From Crambe crambe (lineage: Eukaryota; Porifera; Demospongiae; Poecilosclerida; Crambeidae): a stretch of DNA of 64,000 nucleotides. The DNA is taken from NCBI GenBank assembly GCA_963924555.1, contig OZ004590.1, positions 2,767,001 through 2,831,000 on the forward strand, read 5' to 3'. Made by a program: the position numbers and the translations under genes. Shown piece by piece: positions 32,365-47,600 of this stretch (positions are counted from its first letter, which is position 1; each line of letters starts with the position of its first letter). The notes under the pieces are model-generated. The model was given only the letters and a program-made list of their open reading frames with translations, was not told where the DNA came from and ran no database searches.

Positions 32365-33892
32365 ATGTTCTGTCGGCCACTGCCAAGCAAATAATAACAT
32401 GCTGACACAGAATCTCAGGAATGAGGAACTAGCTGCTGTGAATCAACCGCATAGCTATCTTCGATAGTTTCCAAAGCAATAGAGGAACTCTATTTGCCTA
32501 AAGTACTTGATGATAATGAAAACTTCAAATGGTAGCACTGCTAGCCAGCAGTGCATCAATTATACTAGCTAGCTATATCAATTATTTTGGAGAGTCTGCT
32601 GCCAAATATTTTCATGCCAGAGATAGTACCTCTTCTAGATGCTACAGGGAAGCTAGGAGCCGGAGTTTTAAGTGGAAACTTCCATTTAGTTCCTGCATTC
32701 GACCAGTTCTTTTGGTACAACTACACTGGCTTTTGTTCAGGCAATATCAGGTTCTCCTTTCTTAGCCCAGTAGTATTGAGTGTTGGTCTCTGCATTCCCA
32801 AATACTTCAGCTGACGTTACCACAGTAATAAAGTCTACTGACCTTTTGGAAGCATAGATAATATGAAATGCACTGATCGAAAGCGTCTTGCTTATACCCC
32901 GGTAGTACCACATCAGCAGTGACTGTATATATCAACAACTGCTTCCACTGATAAATCTCTCCTTCTTGTAAAGCACACAGTAACTGTAATGAGAGCTAGT
33001 TCTATGCAGTAATAGGAGTTTATCACAGCCTTCTCTTTATATAAGACTGTCCCAACCTTATTTGCCACTAAGCAAGCACCTGGAGTGATCACCTGCTTGA
33101 ATGGACTTCGAGTCATCAGCATGTTCTGGGTCATTCTTGGACACATGTATGACAGGGCTGATCCAGAGAGGGTGAAATGGGTGACTTATCACCCACCCCC
33201 CCCCCCCCCCCCCTCAATTTTAATGATATTCATTAATAAGAATGCTGACATTATTCATTAACAGAAATTAAACTATCTACTAGTCATTTTTCTTGGGTAT
33301 TTCTGCTTAAAATTGTCAGACTGCCTTAATGTTAAGCAATGATTCCCAAATACTCAGCCTTTCTTCTGTCATTGTTAACCAATCAAAAAATGGGTGTGGC
33401 CACTGGAATTACGCAAATATTGCGCGCGAAATTTAGTTGTCACCCCTCTTTCTCAAATCCTGGATCAGCCCCTGTATGATTTCATTTTGCCTCAAGTTGA
33501 TAGCTAATATTCTGACATTTCCACCTTTACACCTTTTTCTTCCTCAGTGGTGTGTTAGTGACTTACCTACATAACCCTGCGCCAGATGAAAAAGAAAGGC
33601 CGATCCCCATTCATCTACTATTATCTTCATCACTATCTTCACCTCACTCCTATGTGCTGTTTTTCTCTTGGCATCTCATGTTTACTTTGCCACTGGTCCT
33701 AATCTGGTGTATGCATCAGCTGCAGTATGCATCGAGTTTCCACTGGGTACCATAGAAATCTTGCTGTTCAAGCTGATTGAGATTGGTGGTTGGGGTAGTC
33801 AACGACAAGGGACCAGGACCAGTGCTAGCAAAGAGGAAGCAGAAACTATCATGACAGATGAAACAAAGATTGCATCACAGAAAGAGGCATAA
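32365..33892 (+). pseudogene. Broken copy of the NRF-6-like acyltransferase gene
   Basis: It aligns to 56128-58356 from the start codon to the stop (TAA 33890-33892) but is unable to code. The signal-peptide part is partly deleted, several small indels shift the frame, 33153-33474 is an inserted element, and about 750 bp covering most of the membrane helices is missing (the join is near 33700). The preserved blocks include the sequence for the NRF domain and for GLRVISMFWVILGH. The neighbouring 3' flank expanded into a tandem array. Confidence 0.88.
33153..33474. mobile_element. hAT-like MITE inside the NRF-6 pseudogene
   Basis: Ends CAGGGCTGATCCAG and CTGGATCAGCCCCTG, flanked by TATGA on both sides (33148-33152, 33475-33479). 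The intact gene at about 57105 lacks it. A run of 18 C begins 43 bp from the left end. Its termini resemble those of 8880-10345, so both belong to one family. Confidence 0.85.
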
Positions 33893-33924
33893 CTATTGTT
33901 TGCTATTTAGCTAATTTGGTATGA

Positions 33925-35645
33925 GATACTGAGTCCGGTAGCACTTACGACAGAGCCAGAGGATGACTAAGAAATAGAAATATGTACAATAAAAAATAGG
34001 ATTAGTTTGCACTTGTTAGAGTGATGCTGGAGACAATTTATGGAGGGTATACCTCGTTTTAAAAGGTGGAATATACCGATGTGTCCTTAATCCAGTAGCA
34101 TTTACGATAGAGCCAGAGAAATAGAAATCTGCACAATAAAAAATTTGGAGGGAATACCTCGTTTTAAAAGACCAATGTGTCCTTAGTCCGGTAGCACTAA
34201 TGACAGAGCCAGAGGATGACTAAGGAATAGAAATATGTACAATAAAAGATAGGATTAGTTTGCGCTTGTTAGAGTGATGCTGGAGACAATTTATGGAGGG
34301 AATACCTTGTTTTAAAAGGTGGAATATACCGATGTGTCCTTAGTCCGGTAGCATTTACGATAGAGCCAGAGGATGACTAAGAAATAGAAATATGTACAAT
34401 AAAAAATAGGATTAGTTTGCACTTGTTAGAGTGATGCTGGAGACAATTATGGAGGGAATACCTCGTTTCAAAAGGTGGAATATACCGATGTGTCCTTAGT
34501 CCGGTAGCACTTATGATAGATCCTGAGATGACTAAGAAATAGAAATCTGTACAATAAAAAATAGGATTAGTTTGCACTTGTTAGAGTGATGCTGGAGACA
34601 ATTTATGGAGGGTATACCTTGTTTTAAAGGGTGGAATGTACCGATGTGTCCTTAGTCCAGTAGCACTTACGACAGAGCCAGAGGATGACTAAGAAATAGA
34701 AATATGTACAATAAAAATAGGATTAGTTTGCACTTGTTAGAGTGATGCTGGAGACAATTTATGGAGGGTATACCTCGTTTTAAAAGGTGGAATGTACCAA
34801 TGTGTCCTTAGTCCAGTAGCACTTACGATAGAGCCAGAGAAATAGAAATCTGCACAATAAAAAATTTGGAGGGAATACCTCGTTTTAAAAGACCGATGTG
34901 TCCTTAGTCCGGTAGCACAAATGACAGAGCCAGAGGATGACTAAGGAATAGAAATCTGTACAATAAAAAAATAGGATTAGTTTGCACTTGTTAGAGTGAT
35001 GCTGGAGACAATTTATGGAGGGAATACCTCGTTTTAAAAGACCAATGTGTCCTTAGTCCGGTAGCACTTACGATAGAGCCAGAGGATAACTAAGGAATAG
35101 AAATAATGTACGATAAATGATAGGATTAGTTTGCACTTGTTAGAGTGATGCTGGAGACAATTTATGGAGGGAATACTTCGTTTTAAAAGGTGGAATATAT
35201 CGATGTGTCCTTAGTCCGGTAGCACTTACGACAGAGCCAGAGGATGACTAAGAAATAGAAATGTGTACAATAAAAAATAGGATTAGTTTGCACTTGTTAG
35301 AGTGATGCTGGAGACAATTTATGGAGGGTATACCTCGTTTTAAAAGGTGGAATGTACCAATGTGTCCTTAGTCCAGTAGCACTTACGATAGAGCCAGAGA
35401 AATAGAAATCTGACACAATAAAGAATTTGGAGGGAATACCTCGTTTTAAAAGACCGATGTGTCCTTAGTCCGGTAGCACTAATGACAGAGCCAGAGGATG
35501 ACTAAGGAATAGAAATATGTACAATAAAAGATAGGATTAGTTTGCACTTGTTAGAGTGATGCTGGAGACAATTTATGGAGGGAATACCTCGTTTTAAAAG
35601 GTGGAATATAGCTATTGATGTGTCCTTAGTCCGGTCAGAGGCAGA
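33925..35645. repeat. Tandem array of 156-bp and 96-bp units
   Basis: The motif GTCC(G/A)GTAGCA recurs at 33935, 34092, 34188, 34345, 34501, 34657, 34813, 34909, 35058, 35216, 35373, 35470 and 35632. Spacings are close to 156 or 96 bp. Short units lack a block containing GATTAGTTTGCACTTGTTAG. Short units follow full units at 34092, 34813 and 35373. The array begins at the 3' end of the NRF-6 pseudogene. Confidence 0.9.
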
Positions 35646-36004
35646 GGATGACTAAGAAATTAAGTACGATTAATTTGCACTTTTTAGAGTGATGCTTATG
35701 AGGCCATACCAAGGTGAAATATAACGTATCCTTAATTAATCCAGTATCACTTACAACAGAGCTGATTAAACCTGTACAACTGAAACTGTTATAGTAATAT
35801 ATCCCAACAGAGCTGGTCATTTAGTGATGCTGGAATTTGATAATTTCGTCCTCAGTCCATTCTGACATAGGGAGTGGATTTATTTAGCTAATAGCTAGCT
35901 ACCCATGCAGCTAAAACCTACCTATAGAGCATCCTCCAATATTACTAGCTCCTCCCTCCAGTATAGTAGTATAGTATAGTAATAGCTAGAATTTAGTGTG
36001 TCCT

Positions 36005-36310
36005 AGTCGCATTGGTCTAGGGGTTAATCAGCCATTCTGGCACTGAGCCATTTCAGCACGCTACACCCTCCCCTCAGGGCTCATGATGGGAGGCTGGTTA
36101 GGCCTAGGATAGGCTGCCATTCGCCCGACATGTACACACACGTACACATGGAGAGCTATCACCACAGCTGCTGTACTTGCTATCTAGCGAAGCCCTACCT
36201 AGCTGTTAAGTGTGCATTTAGCTAGCCAATAATTGTAAGCAGTCGGTCAATTATTATTAGCTAATTGGGAGATCCCCCATGCGTAATGGATGCTCTATAA
36301 ATAAATTTAA
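36005..36310 (+). repeat. Possible tRNA-derived SINE
   Basis: It starts with a tRNA-like stretch (GCATTGGTCTAGGGGTTA) and ends with GATGCTCTATAAATAAATTTA-like sequence, a tail type seen in some invertebrate SINEs. No clean B box was found and no second copy is in the window. Weak call. Confidence 0.3.
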
Positions 36311-36397
36311 TAGCTAGCTAATAATTGCATTGAAGATAAAAGTATAGCTAGTATATTTTACATTTTGAGTATCCAATTCTCTCTCAATAAACAAACA

Positions 36398-36562
36398 AAT
36401 GGTAGCACTGTTTGCCAGCAGTGCATCAGTTCTACTAGCTATATTAATCATTTCGGAGAGTCTGCTGCCAAATATTTCCATGCCAGAGATAGTGCCTCTT
36501 CTAGATGCTACAAGGAAGCTAGGAGCTGGAGTTTTAAGTGAAAACTTCTATTTAGTTCCGAC
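36398..36562 (+). pseudogene. Small fragment of the NRF-6-like gene
   Basis: Matches 56335-56500 (GGTAGCACTGTTAGCCAGCA to TTCCATTTAGTTCC) with small changes and nothing further on either side. It is a third, very short copy. Confidence 0.8.
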
Positions 36563-36793
36563 TTGCGGAATATCTCACAATCAATGTAGAAGGTTTACAG
36601 CAGCAAATATTATCTTATAACTCACAATTTTAGCACACCTAACAACTGATGACCTAATGTATGATGTGTGTATGCAGTGATTCATTGATGTGATTGCGTG
36701 GGTGGAGCTTACAGTCAGTCGTGGACTATGACACAAAATACAACTAAACCTCAGACACAACAACACATGACATCAATCTGTAGCTAAACCATA

Positions 36794-36971
36794 GGCGGTG
36801 GAACAGGTCAGGCCAGTCAGGCCCAGGCCTGACCGGGGGAAAAGTTAATGTATTATTGTAAAATCAGTGACTATCAATCAATAACAAAATCCTATGATGT
36901 CCAAATATAGCAAGTTGAACTGGGGGATTACAGGCCTGACCAATCAAATCTTGCTTCCAACACCTCTGTAA
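36794..36971. mobile_element. Possible hAT-like MITE
   Basis: GGCGGTGGAACAGGTCAGGCC-like left end and GGCCTGACC...CTTCCAACACCTCTG right end are loosely inverted. No target duplication was established. Confidence 0.35.
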
Positions 36972-37049
36972 ACTGTCACTCTCCACAATCAATGGATGGC
37001 TAGGCCACAAAATTATTAACTAAGATTGTCCCATATTCGCTGACTGTTA

Positions 37050-39530
37050 GTGGGAAATTCCTGGCACAAAAAACCAGGAGGAGCACAATTTCATTGTGGA
37101 TATTGGTGAGGGGGGTGGAGAGTTTGAGGGTGCATGGCACCGATGAAACATCATCAGATACTGTGAGATGAGTTCCTGGTGGTGGTTGGGGTGAAAGTGG
37201 GTCTCCATGGGGTATTGCTAGTGAATCAAGTCTCCAATACTAAAGGGTTTTCCATGCACCTTTCGATCATAGAATTCCTTTTGTCGCTCAAATTTTTGTC
37301 TGATTTTTTCTCGTACAAACTCATATGCAGTCTGCAGTTGCTGTTGCAGTTGAGTTGCATAATTGTAGATCTGCGGTTTCTGCAGGAGTCCCATACATAA
37401 TATTGATAGGGACTTATTCCCAGTCTTGGATTCTGGAAAAGGTCCCAGAATGTCTGTTGCCACCATTTGTAATGGATATCCTGTTCTGATGCTCTGTAAT
37501 GGCTTTTGTGGAGGGTTCTTCCTAGTCGAACAAGTAGCACAATTCCTACACCAGTTCTGCGTGTCTTTGTGATGACCGAGCCAGTAAAATTTTTCTTTTA
37601 CATGGGCAAGCATCTTTTCCATGCCCATGATGACAACCGAGTGCCTTCATGCAAATCTTCAAGCACCTCATCTCGTAGTGACGTTGGAATAATCAATTGC
37701 AGATGAGTTTTTCTTTCATAGGATGTGCATATTGCCTGTAGAGAATGCCATCTTGCACAATCAGCTGGTCCCACAGCTGCACTAAGTGTCTTGGAGTTGA
37801 GCCAAATTCTCACTCATCCGCTTCTCTCCTGCTTCTTTGGATATCAGTAATGGTTTGATAATCGGATCTTCTAGTTGAACATCTTGTAGGGTCTTCTGAG
37901 TGCTCTCTGATGGAATCACCATTGTTGCAGCAACACTGGAAGGATCATGGCTCTCTCTCTCTCTTGCACTGTGGACATGGGAGTTGGGAGAGGGCATCAG
38001 CATTTGCATGCTTCCTTTCTTGGTGATGAACAATATCAAAATCAAGCTCTTGGAGCTGTTAAAACCACCTTGCTAGGTGACCTTCAGAAGTTTTGTAGCC
38101 ATGTCAATGATCCATGGTCAGTCCGTAGCAAAAATTTCTTGCCAGCGAGGTATGGTTGAAACTGCTTGGTAAAGAATACCACTCACGTCTGGTGACACGT
38201 ACAGTACTGTCGCTCTGCTTTGCTAAGGAGACAACTTCCATAGGCAATTACTCTTTCACAGCCATTATCATCGAGTTAGCTCCAATGCCTGAATTACTGG
38301 CATCAGTATCCAGAATGAATTTCCGGTTGAAATCAGGGTAGACCAGAATAGATGAAGTCACCAACTTCTGTCTTAACTCAATGAAGGCTCTCTGACAATC
38401 ATCTGTCCACTGGAATTTTGCATTTTTTTCTGTCAGATGGTGCAGGGGCTTTGCCTTAATAAACTTTCTACAGCTAATAGCTTGCTAAACCCAGGAACTG
38501 TTCATGGTAGTGGGTGTTGGCCAATAAGCAATTTTTGATGGATCAACTAGGGGTCACTCCTTCACTGGAAACAACATGCCCTAGGAACTGCACTTCTTGC
38601 TGTAGAAAGTGACACTTTGATGGTTTTAACTTCAATCCAGCAGTTCTCAGCCGATCGAAAACAATACTTAACTTCTCCATATGAGAAGGAAATGATTTTC
38701 CTAGGATAATCACATCATCAATGTAGACGAGGCAGTGAGACCACTGCAATCTGGCCAGAAGGAGGTCCATCAGCTGCTGGAAGGTAGCTGGGGCATTACA
38801 CAATCCAAAAGGCATCACTTTGAACTCAAACAGACCTTCAGTGGTACAAAATGCTGTCTTCGGTCTGTCCTTCTCAGCTACTTCCACTTACCAGTACCCA
38901 CTGAGTAGATCAAGAGTAGCTACTAAACCATTTTTGTTCCAGCCAATGCATCCAGAGTAGCATCAATACGTGGCAATGGGTATGCATCTTTTCTCGTCAC
39001 CTCATTTAACTTCCTGTAATCGACACAGAAATGAGTGGAGCCATCTTTCTTCCTCACCAGGACAAGGACTGGATGACTGTTGGATCACATCCTTCTCCTT
39101 CATTTCTTATAGGAGCTGCTGAATTTCCTGCCTGCGATTAGGTGGCACTCGACGGACGGGTTGTCAAATTGGGTTTGCTTTTCCTGGTTGAGCTGACTGG
39201 TTCTTCCCAAATCTGAATCATCTGAATAGGCAAATATATCAGCATACTGTAGCAACAAGTCGAAAAAATATTTTTTTCTGGTTGTGTTCTAGCTCACCAT
39301 GTCCCACAACACAGCTTCCTGTTCAGGAGTTGCTGCTTCCTGTCCAATGCTGCCTATGGTGGTTGTAGGAAGATCCAGCTCTTCCACTTTCTCCACGGAA
39401 GCAATTTTGCTTTTCTCAAAAACTGTGACATGCTCTGGCTGATAATTCAATAGCCTCTCCATAACTTGGTTTGATGCTGGGTTTATCAAGGGCAGAGAAT
39501 GCCACATTGTCTTCATAATAGGGTACACAT
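37050..39530 (-). pseudogene. Decayed Ty3/gypsy pol, conventional domain order
   Basis: Read on the minus strand: a linker (39528-39289), reverse transcriptase with interrupted VDYRKLNE near 39010 and KVMPFGLCNAPATFQQ, YIDDVI (38887-38543), RNase H with LDTDASNSGIG near 38300, then the integrase zinc finger (HV.E..YW..H...T...C..C..C) and the start of the core (ATDILGPFPESKTG, 37628-37430). The centre of the integrase core is deleted, after which the C-terminal part FVREKIRQKFERQKEFYDRK resumes. Frameshifts and stops separate the pieces. No LTRs were found. The order RT-RNaseH-integrase is the usual one for the superfamily. Confidence 0.85.
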
Positions 39531-39779
39531 TATGATAGACTCATAATACATAAGTACAGTCATGTGGAAACAACATCACAATTTAAGAAGTAATTTTTTC
39601 GATAGACGAGCTATGCCAGGTCAAGCATCTTTGCTCAGTAAACGGCACATGGGGAGCTGACAACAAATAATGGACCAAATGAATATAAAAATACAACATC
39701 ACAAAAAAGAGCTATTTAAGAAGTAATTTTTAAATAACAAGATTTAAATTTTTTCTCATAATAGCTAAACCTCAATTAG

Positions 39780-39983
39780 CTAGCTATTATGCAGTTCTTG
39801 TTCCAAATGATCAGCAATTGCACTATGTCCAATACTGGGAGATCTCAATGCTTTTATCACTGTGGGCCAACTGTATGGTTCTTCAGTTGCTTGGTTCTCC
39901 CATGTGTGAAACACATCAGTAAAACAAATAATAATATCTTGTGGATGATTGGTATGGTATTCATATCCGTACTCCAAAAGCAT
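39780..39983 (-). CDS. Death-domain-like terminal exon
   Basis: A 67-codon frame from ATG 39981-39983 to a stop at 39780-39782. The stretch CFTDVFHTWENQ...PYSWPTVIKALRSPSIGH then SAIADHLEQEL fits the pattern of death-domain helices 3-6 (W....K.L...W..L..AL..P.VGH..LA..L...L). In-frame stops lie just upstream, so it is a single-exon piece, a last exon whose acceptor I cannot place, or a relic. Death-fold proteins act in immune and apoptotic signalling; this use is family knowledge and not shown here. Confidence 0.45.
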   Translation of the reverse strand: MLLEYGYEYHTNHPQDIIICFTDVFHTWENQATEEPYSWPTVIKALRSPSIGHSAIADHLEQELHNS

Positions 39984-40440
39984 ACCATTTTATAGGCATA
40001 TGTAGAGCAACTTTATTCACTAGACCCTTTAATTTAGGTTTACTCCTTAGAGGAATAATATCACGTGGCTTGTCTTGAATTCCACCATCCTCTATTGGTT
40101 AATACTTAAATCATACACAATATTTACCTGTGTAGCATTCCAGTATCAACTGTGATTGTAACTCTCTTGTCGATCCAATAAATTTAAATGTTACATGCAC
40201 TTTAGGACTATATCTCCCTCACCTGCACCTGAAAAATAAATCAAGGTGGGTACATATCTTCTTAACACCTTTCTTTCAAGTCTTTTTCAGCCATGTTATC
40301 CTCATACGTACATTACATCACTTTGGTATATCTAAAATGATATTAGAGAGGAAGATTTCATGGGTTTAAAAAAAAGAAGACAAAGTCTTTTTTTTTTCCA
40401 TGAATATAGCTAGTATGATATACCTTACAGCAATAATAAT

Positions 40441-44607
<4,167 letters not shown>

Positions 44608-47600
44608 CTAAACTTTTCCAAGCTCAGAGATGATATCAGAGGCAGTGGGTCGGTCTTGCATATCCTGCTTTAAACATCTTGTCACAAGAGAAAGGAACAG
44701 AGGGTGTTTGATGGAGCTCATCAGTCTAAACCTCTCCTCTAGAGGAGGCAGTACACCAGTAAGCATCTCCATGACAAGAACTCCAAAGCTGAAAATGTCC
44801 ATTTTGGGGGATTGATGCTTAATGACACCAGCTTCAGGGGCAGCATATGTGGGATTGCCAGGACCAGCACTCTGCACTTTGTGCAGAAGGTTGACTGATC
44901 CATAGTCTCCCACTTTAGCTCTCCAGCAACTGTTAGGCAGAAGTTCAAGAAGGACATTGGCACTACTAATGTCTCGATGGATGATGGGGTCTGGCTGCAT
45001 CAAGTGGAGATAATTAAGAGCTCGAGCCACATCCATGCAAATGGAGGTGAGGACAGTCATGGACAGATTTTGCTCCTTTTCCAACTCTTTCCTGAGACTG
45101 GTGGGCATCAACTCTGTAAGTATAACCATCTCCCCTTCCAAAGTGGCACCAATGAACTGTATCAAGTTAGGATGACGTATTCTGGCAGCCATGTTCATCT
45201 CTCTCTTGAATAACTGTCTGTTGTGTTGAGAGATGATTTGATGGTGAATAACTTTGGCAGCCACATGTGTCCCTCTGAATAAAGCTACACTGACAGTAGC
45301 CCAGGCCCCCCTTCCTAACTCTGGACCTACCACCTGGATCTCCTCCCTTCTCACAACCCACTGTGTCTCTAGTTGGGATAATTGCTCTTCATACGATTTT
45401 ATTCTCTGCTCATATTCTGCAGCTCTTTCCTGATATCTTTGTTCACTCTCTTTAAGCTTCTGCTCATATCCCCCTATAGCATTTTCAACTCTTTGCTCTG
45501 TCTCTCTTTCTAGTTGGAACATTTGCTTTTCAAATTTCTGCTCATATTTTGCAGTTTCTTCTAATTGACTTAGCTGGTATTTTTTCTCTTCCTCTCTTAA
45601 CCTTTCTGCATTCTTTTCATCCAGCATCTCTTTCAGTATAAGTCTTTCTTCGGAGGCCTCTTGCATGTGTAATAATAAACTTTGCTTACACTCTTCTAAT
45701 CTTTTCTCCAGCAATTCACACTTTCCTTCTGCTTCTTCAGCCCTTTTTTCGCTTATTTCCAATCTTTTCACTAACGTATCTGTTTGTTCAGATGTTTGCT
45801 CATTGTATGACATTTTTTCTGCAGATCTCTTCTCAGTAAAAAGAGATCTAGCCATGCTAACCAATTTTCCAGCTATTCCTTCACTCTCAATATTGCTTAT
45901 GTCTTTTATATTTCGAGAATCTTTCATAGCATTTTTAAGAAAATTTTCTATAATAAAATTATTATTCATAATGGCTAGATCAAGCGGGGTGATATTCTTT
46001 TTATCACGGCATGAAAGGTGACAGTGATGAAAATCTATGAGGTACTGTACAACATCAAGGTGACCATTTTGACTGGAATAGTGAAGAGGTGTTCTTCCCC
46101 ATCGACCCCTACTATTAGGATCACAATTTAAGTCTTCAACGAAGTACTTGATGATAACCAATTTCCCGTTAAGAGCAGCAAAGTGAAGAGGTGTGTTGTT
46201 GTCCTTATTTTTGGATAGTGGGTCACATTTATGTTCCACAGTGAGGTACTTCACTGTGGCTAAGTGACCATTTAGACTGGCAAGGTGTAAGGGAGTGTAC
46301 TTGTCTTGATCAGTGCATAAAGGGTCACAGTGATGAATGTCTATTAGATATCTTATAATATCAAGGTGACCATTATCACTAGTTTGATGAAGAGGTGTCC
46401 TACCCCATTGACCCTTAATATTAGGATCACACTTCAAATCTTCAATGAAGTACTTGATGATAGCCAATTTCCCATTAAGAGCAGCTAAGTGAAGAGGTGT
46501 ATCGTTGTCCTTGTTCTTGGACAATGGGTCACATTTGTGTTCCACTGTGAGGTACTTCACTGTGGCTAAGTGACCATTTAGACTGGCAAGGTGTAAGGGA
46601 GTGTACTTATCCTCATCCATGAAAGAAGGGTCACAGTGATGAATATCTATGAGATATTGTAAGATATGAAGGTGACCATTTTCACTGGCTTGATGAAGAG
46701 GTATTCTACCCCATTGACCCTTAATATTAGGATCACACTTTAAGTCTTCAATGAAGTACTTGACGACAGCCAATCTCCCATTAAGAGCAGCAAAGTGAAG
46801 AGGTGTATTATTGTCCTTGTTCTTGGAGAGTGGATTACATTTGTATTCCATAGTGAGGTACTTCACTGTGGCTAAGTGACCATTTAGGCAGGCAAGATGT
46901 AAGGGAGTGTACTTGTTTTCATCTGTGCACAATGGGTCATATTGATGAATGTTTAGGAAATATTGTACGACATTGAGATGACCATTTTCACTGGCTTGAT
47001 GAAGAGGTATTCTACCCCATTGACCCCTACTATTAGGATCACATTTTAAATCTTCAATGAAGTACTTGATGACAGCCAGTTTCCCATTAAGAGCAGCAGA
47101 GTGAAGAGGTGCATTGTTGTCTTCATTCTTAAGGAGTGGGTCACATTTATGTTCCACTGTGAGGTACTTCACTGTAGCTAAGTGACCATTTAGACTGGCA
47201 AGGTGTAAAGGAGTGTATTTGTCTTCATCTATGCACGAAGGGTCACAGTGATGAATGTCTATGAGATACTGTATGATATCAAGGTGACCATTATCACTTG
47301 CTTGATGAAGAGGTATTCTACTCCATCGACCCCTACTATTAGGATCACACTTTAAGTCTTCGATGAAGTACTTGACAACAGCCAATCTCCCATTAAGAGC
47401 AGCAAAGTGAAGAGGTGTGTTGTTGTCCTTATTTTTGGATAGTGGGTCACATTTGTGTTCCACAGTGAGGTACTTCACTGTGGCTAAGTGACCATTTAGA
47501 CTGGCAAGGTGTAAGGGAGTGTACTTGTCTTTATCAGTGCATGAAGGGTCACAATGGTGAATGTCTATTAGATATCGTATAACACCAAAGTGACCATTTT

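Noticed and set aside
33925..35645. Regularly spaced repeats that could suggest a CRISPR array
   Set aside because: The units are 96-156 bp and repeat along their whole length; there are no unique spacers and no cas genes, and the setting is eukaryotic.
36005..36080. Functional tRNA gene
   Set aside because: Only the 5' part is tRNA-like; no B box and no cloverleaf could be built.
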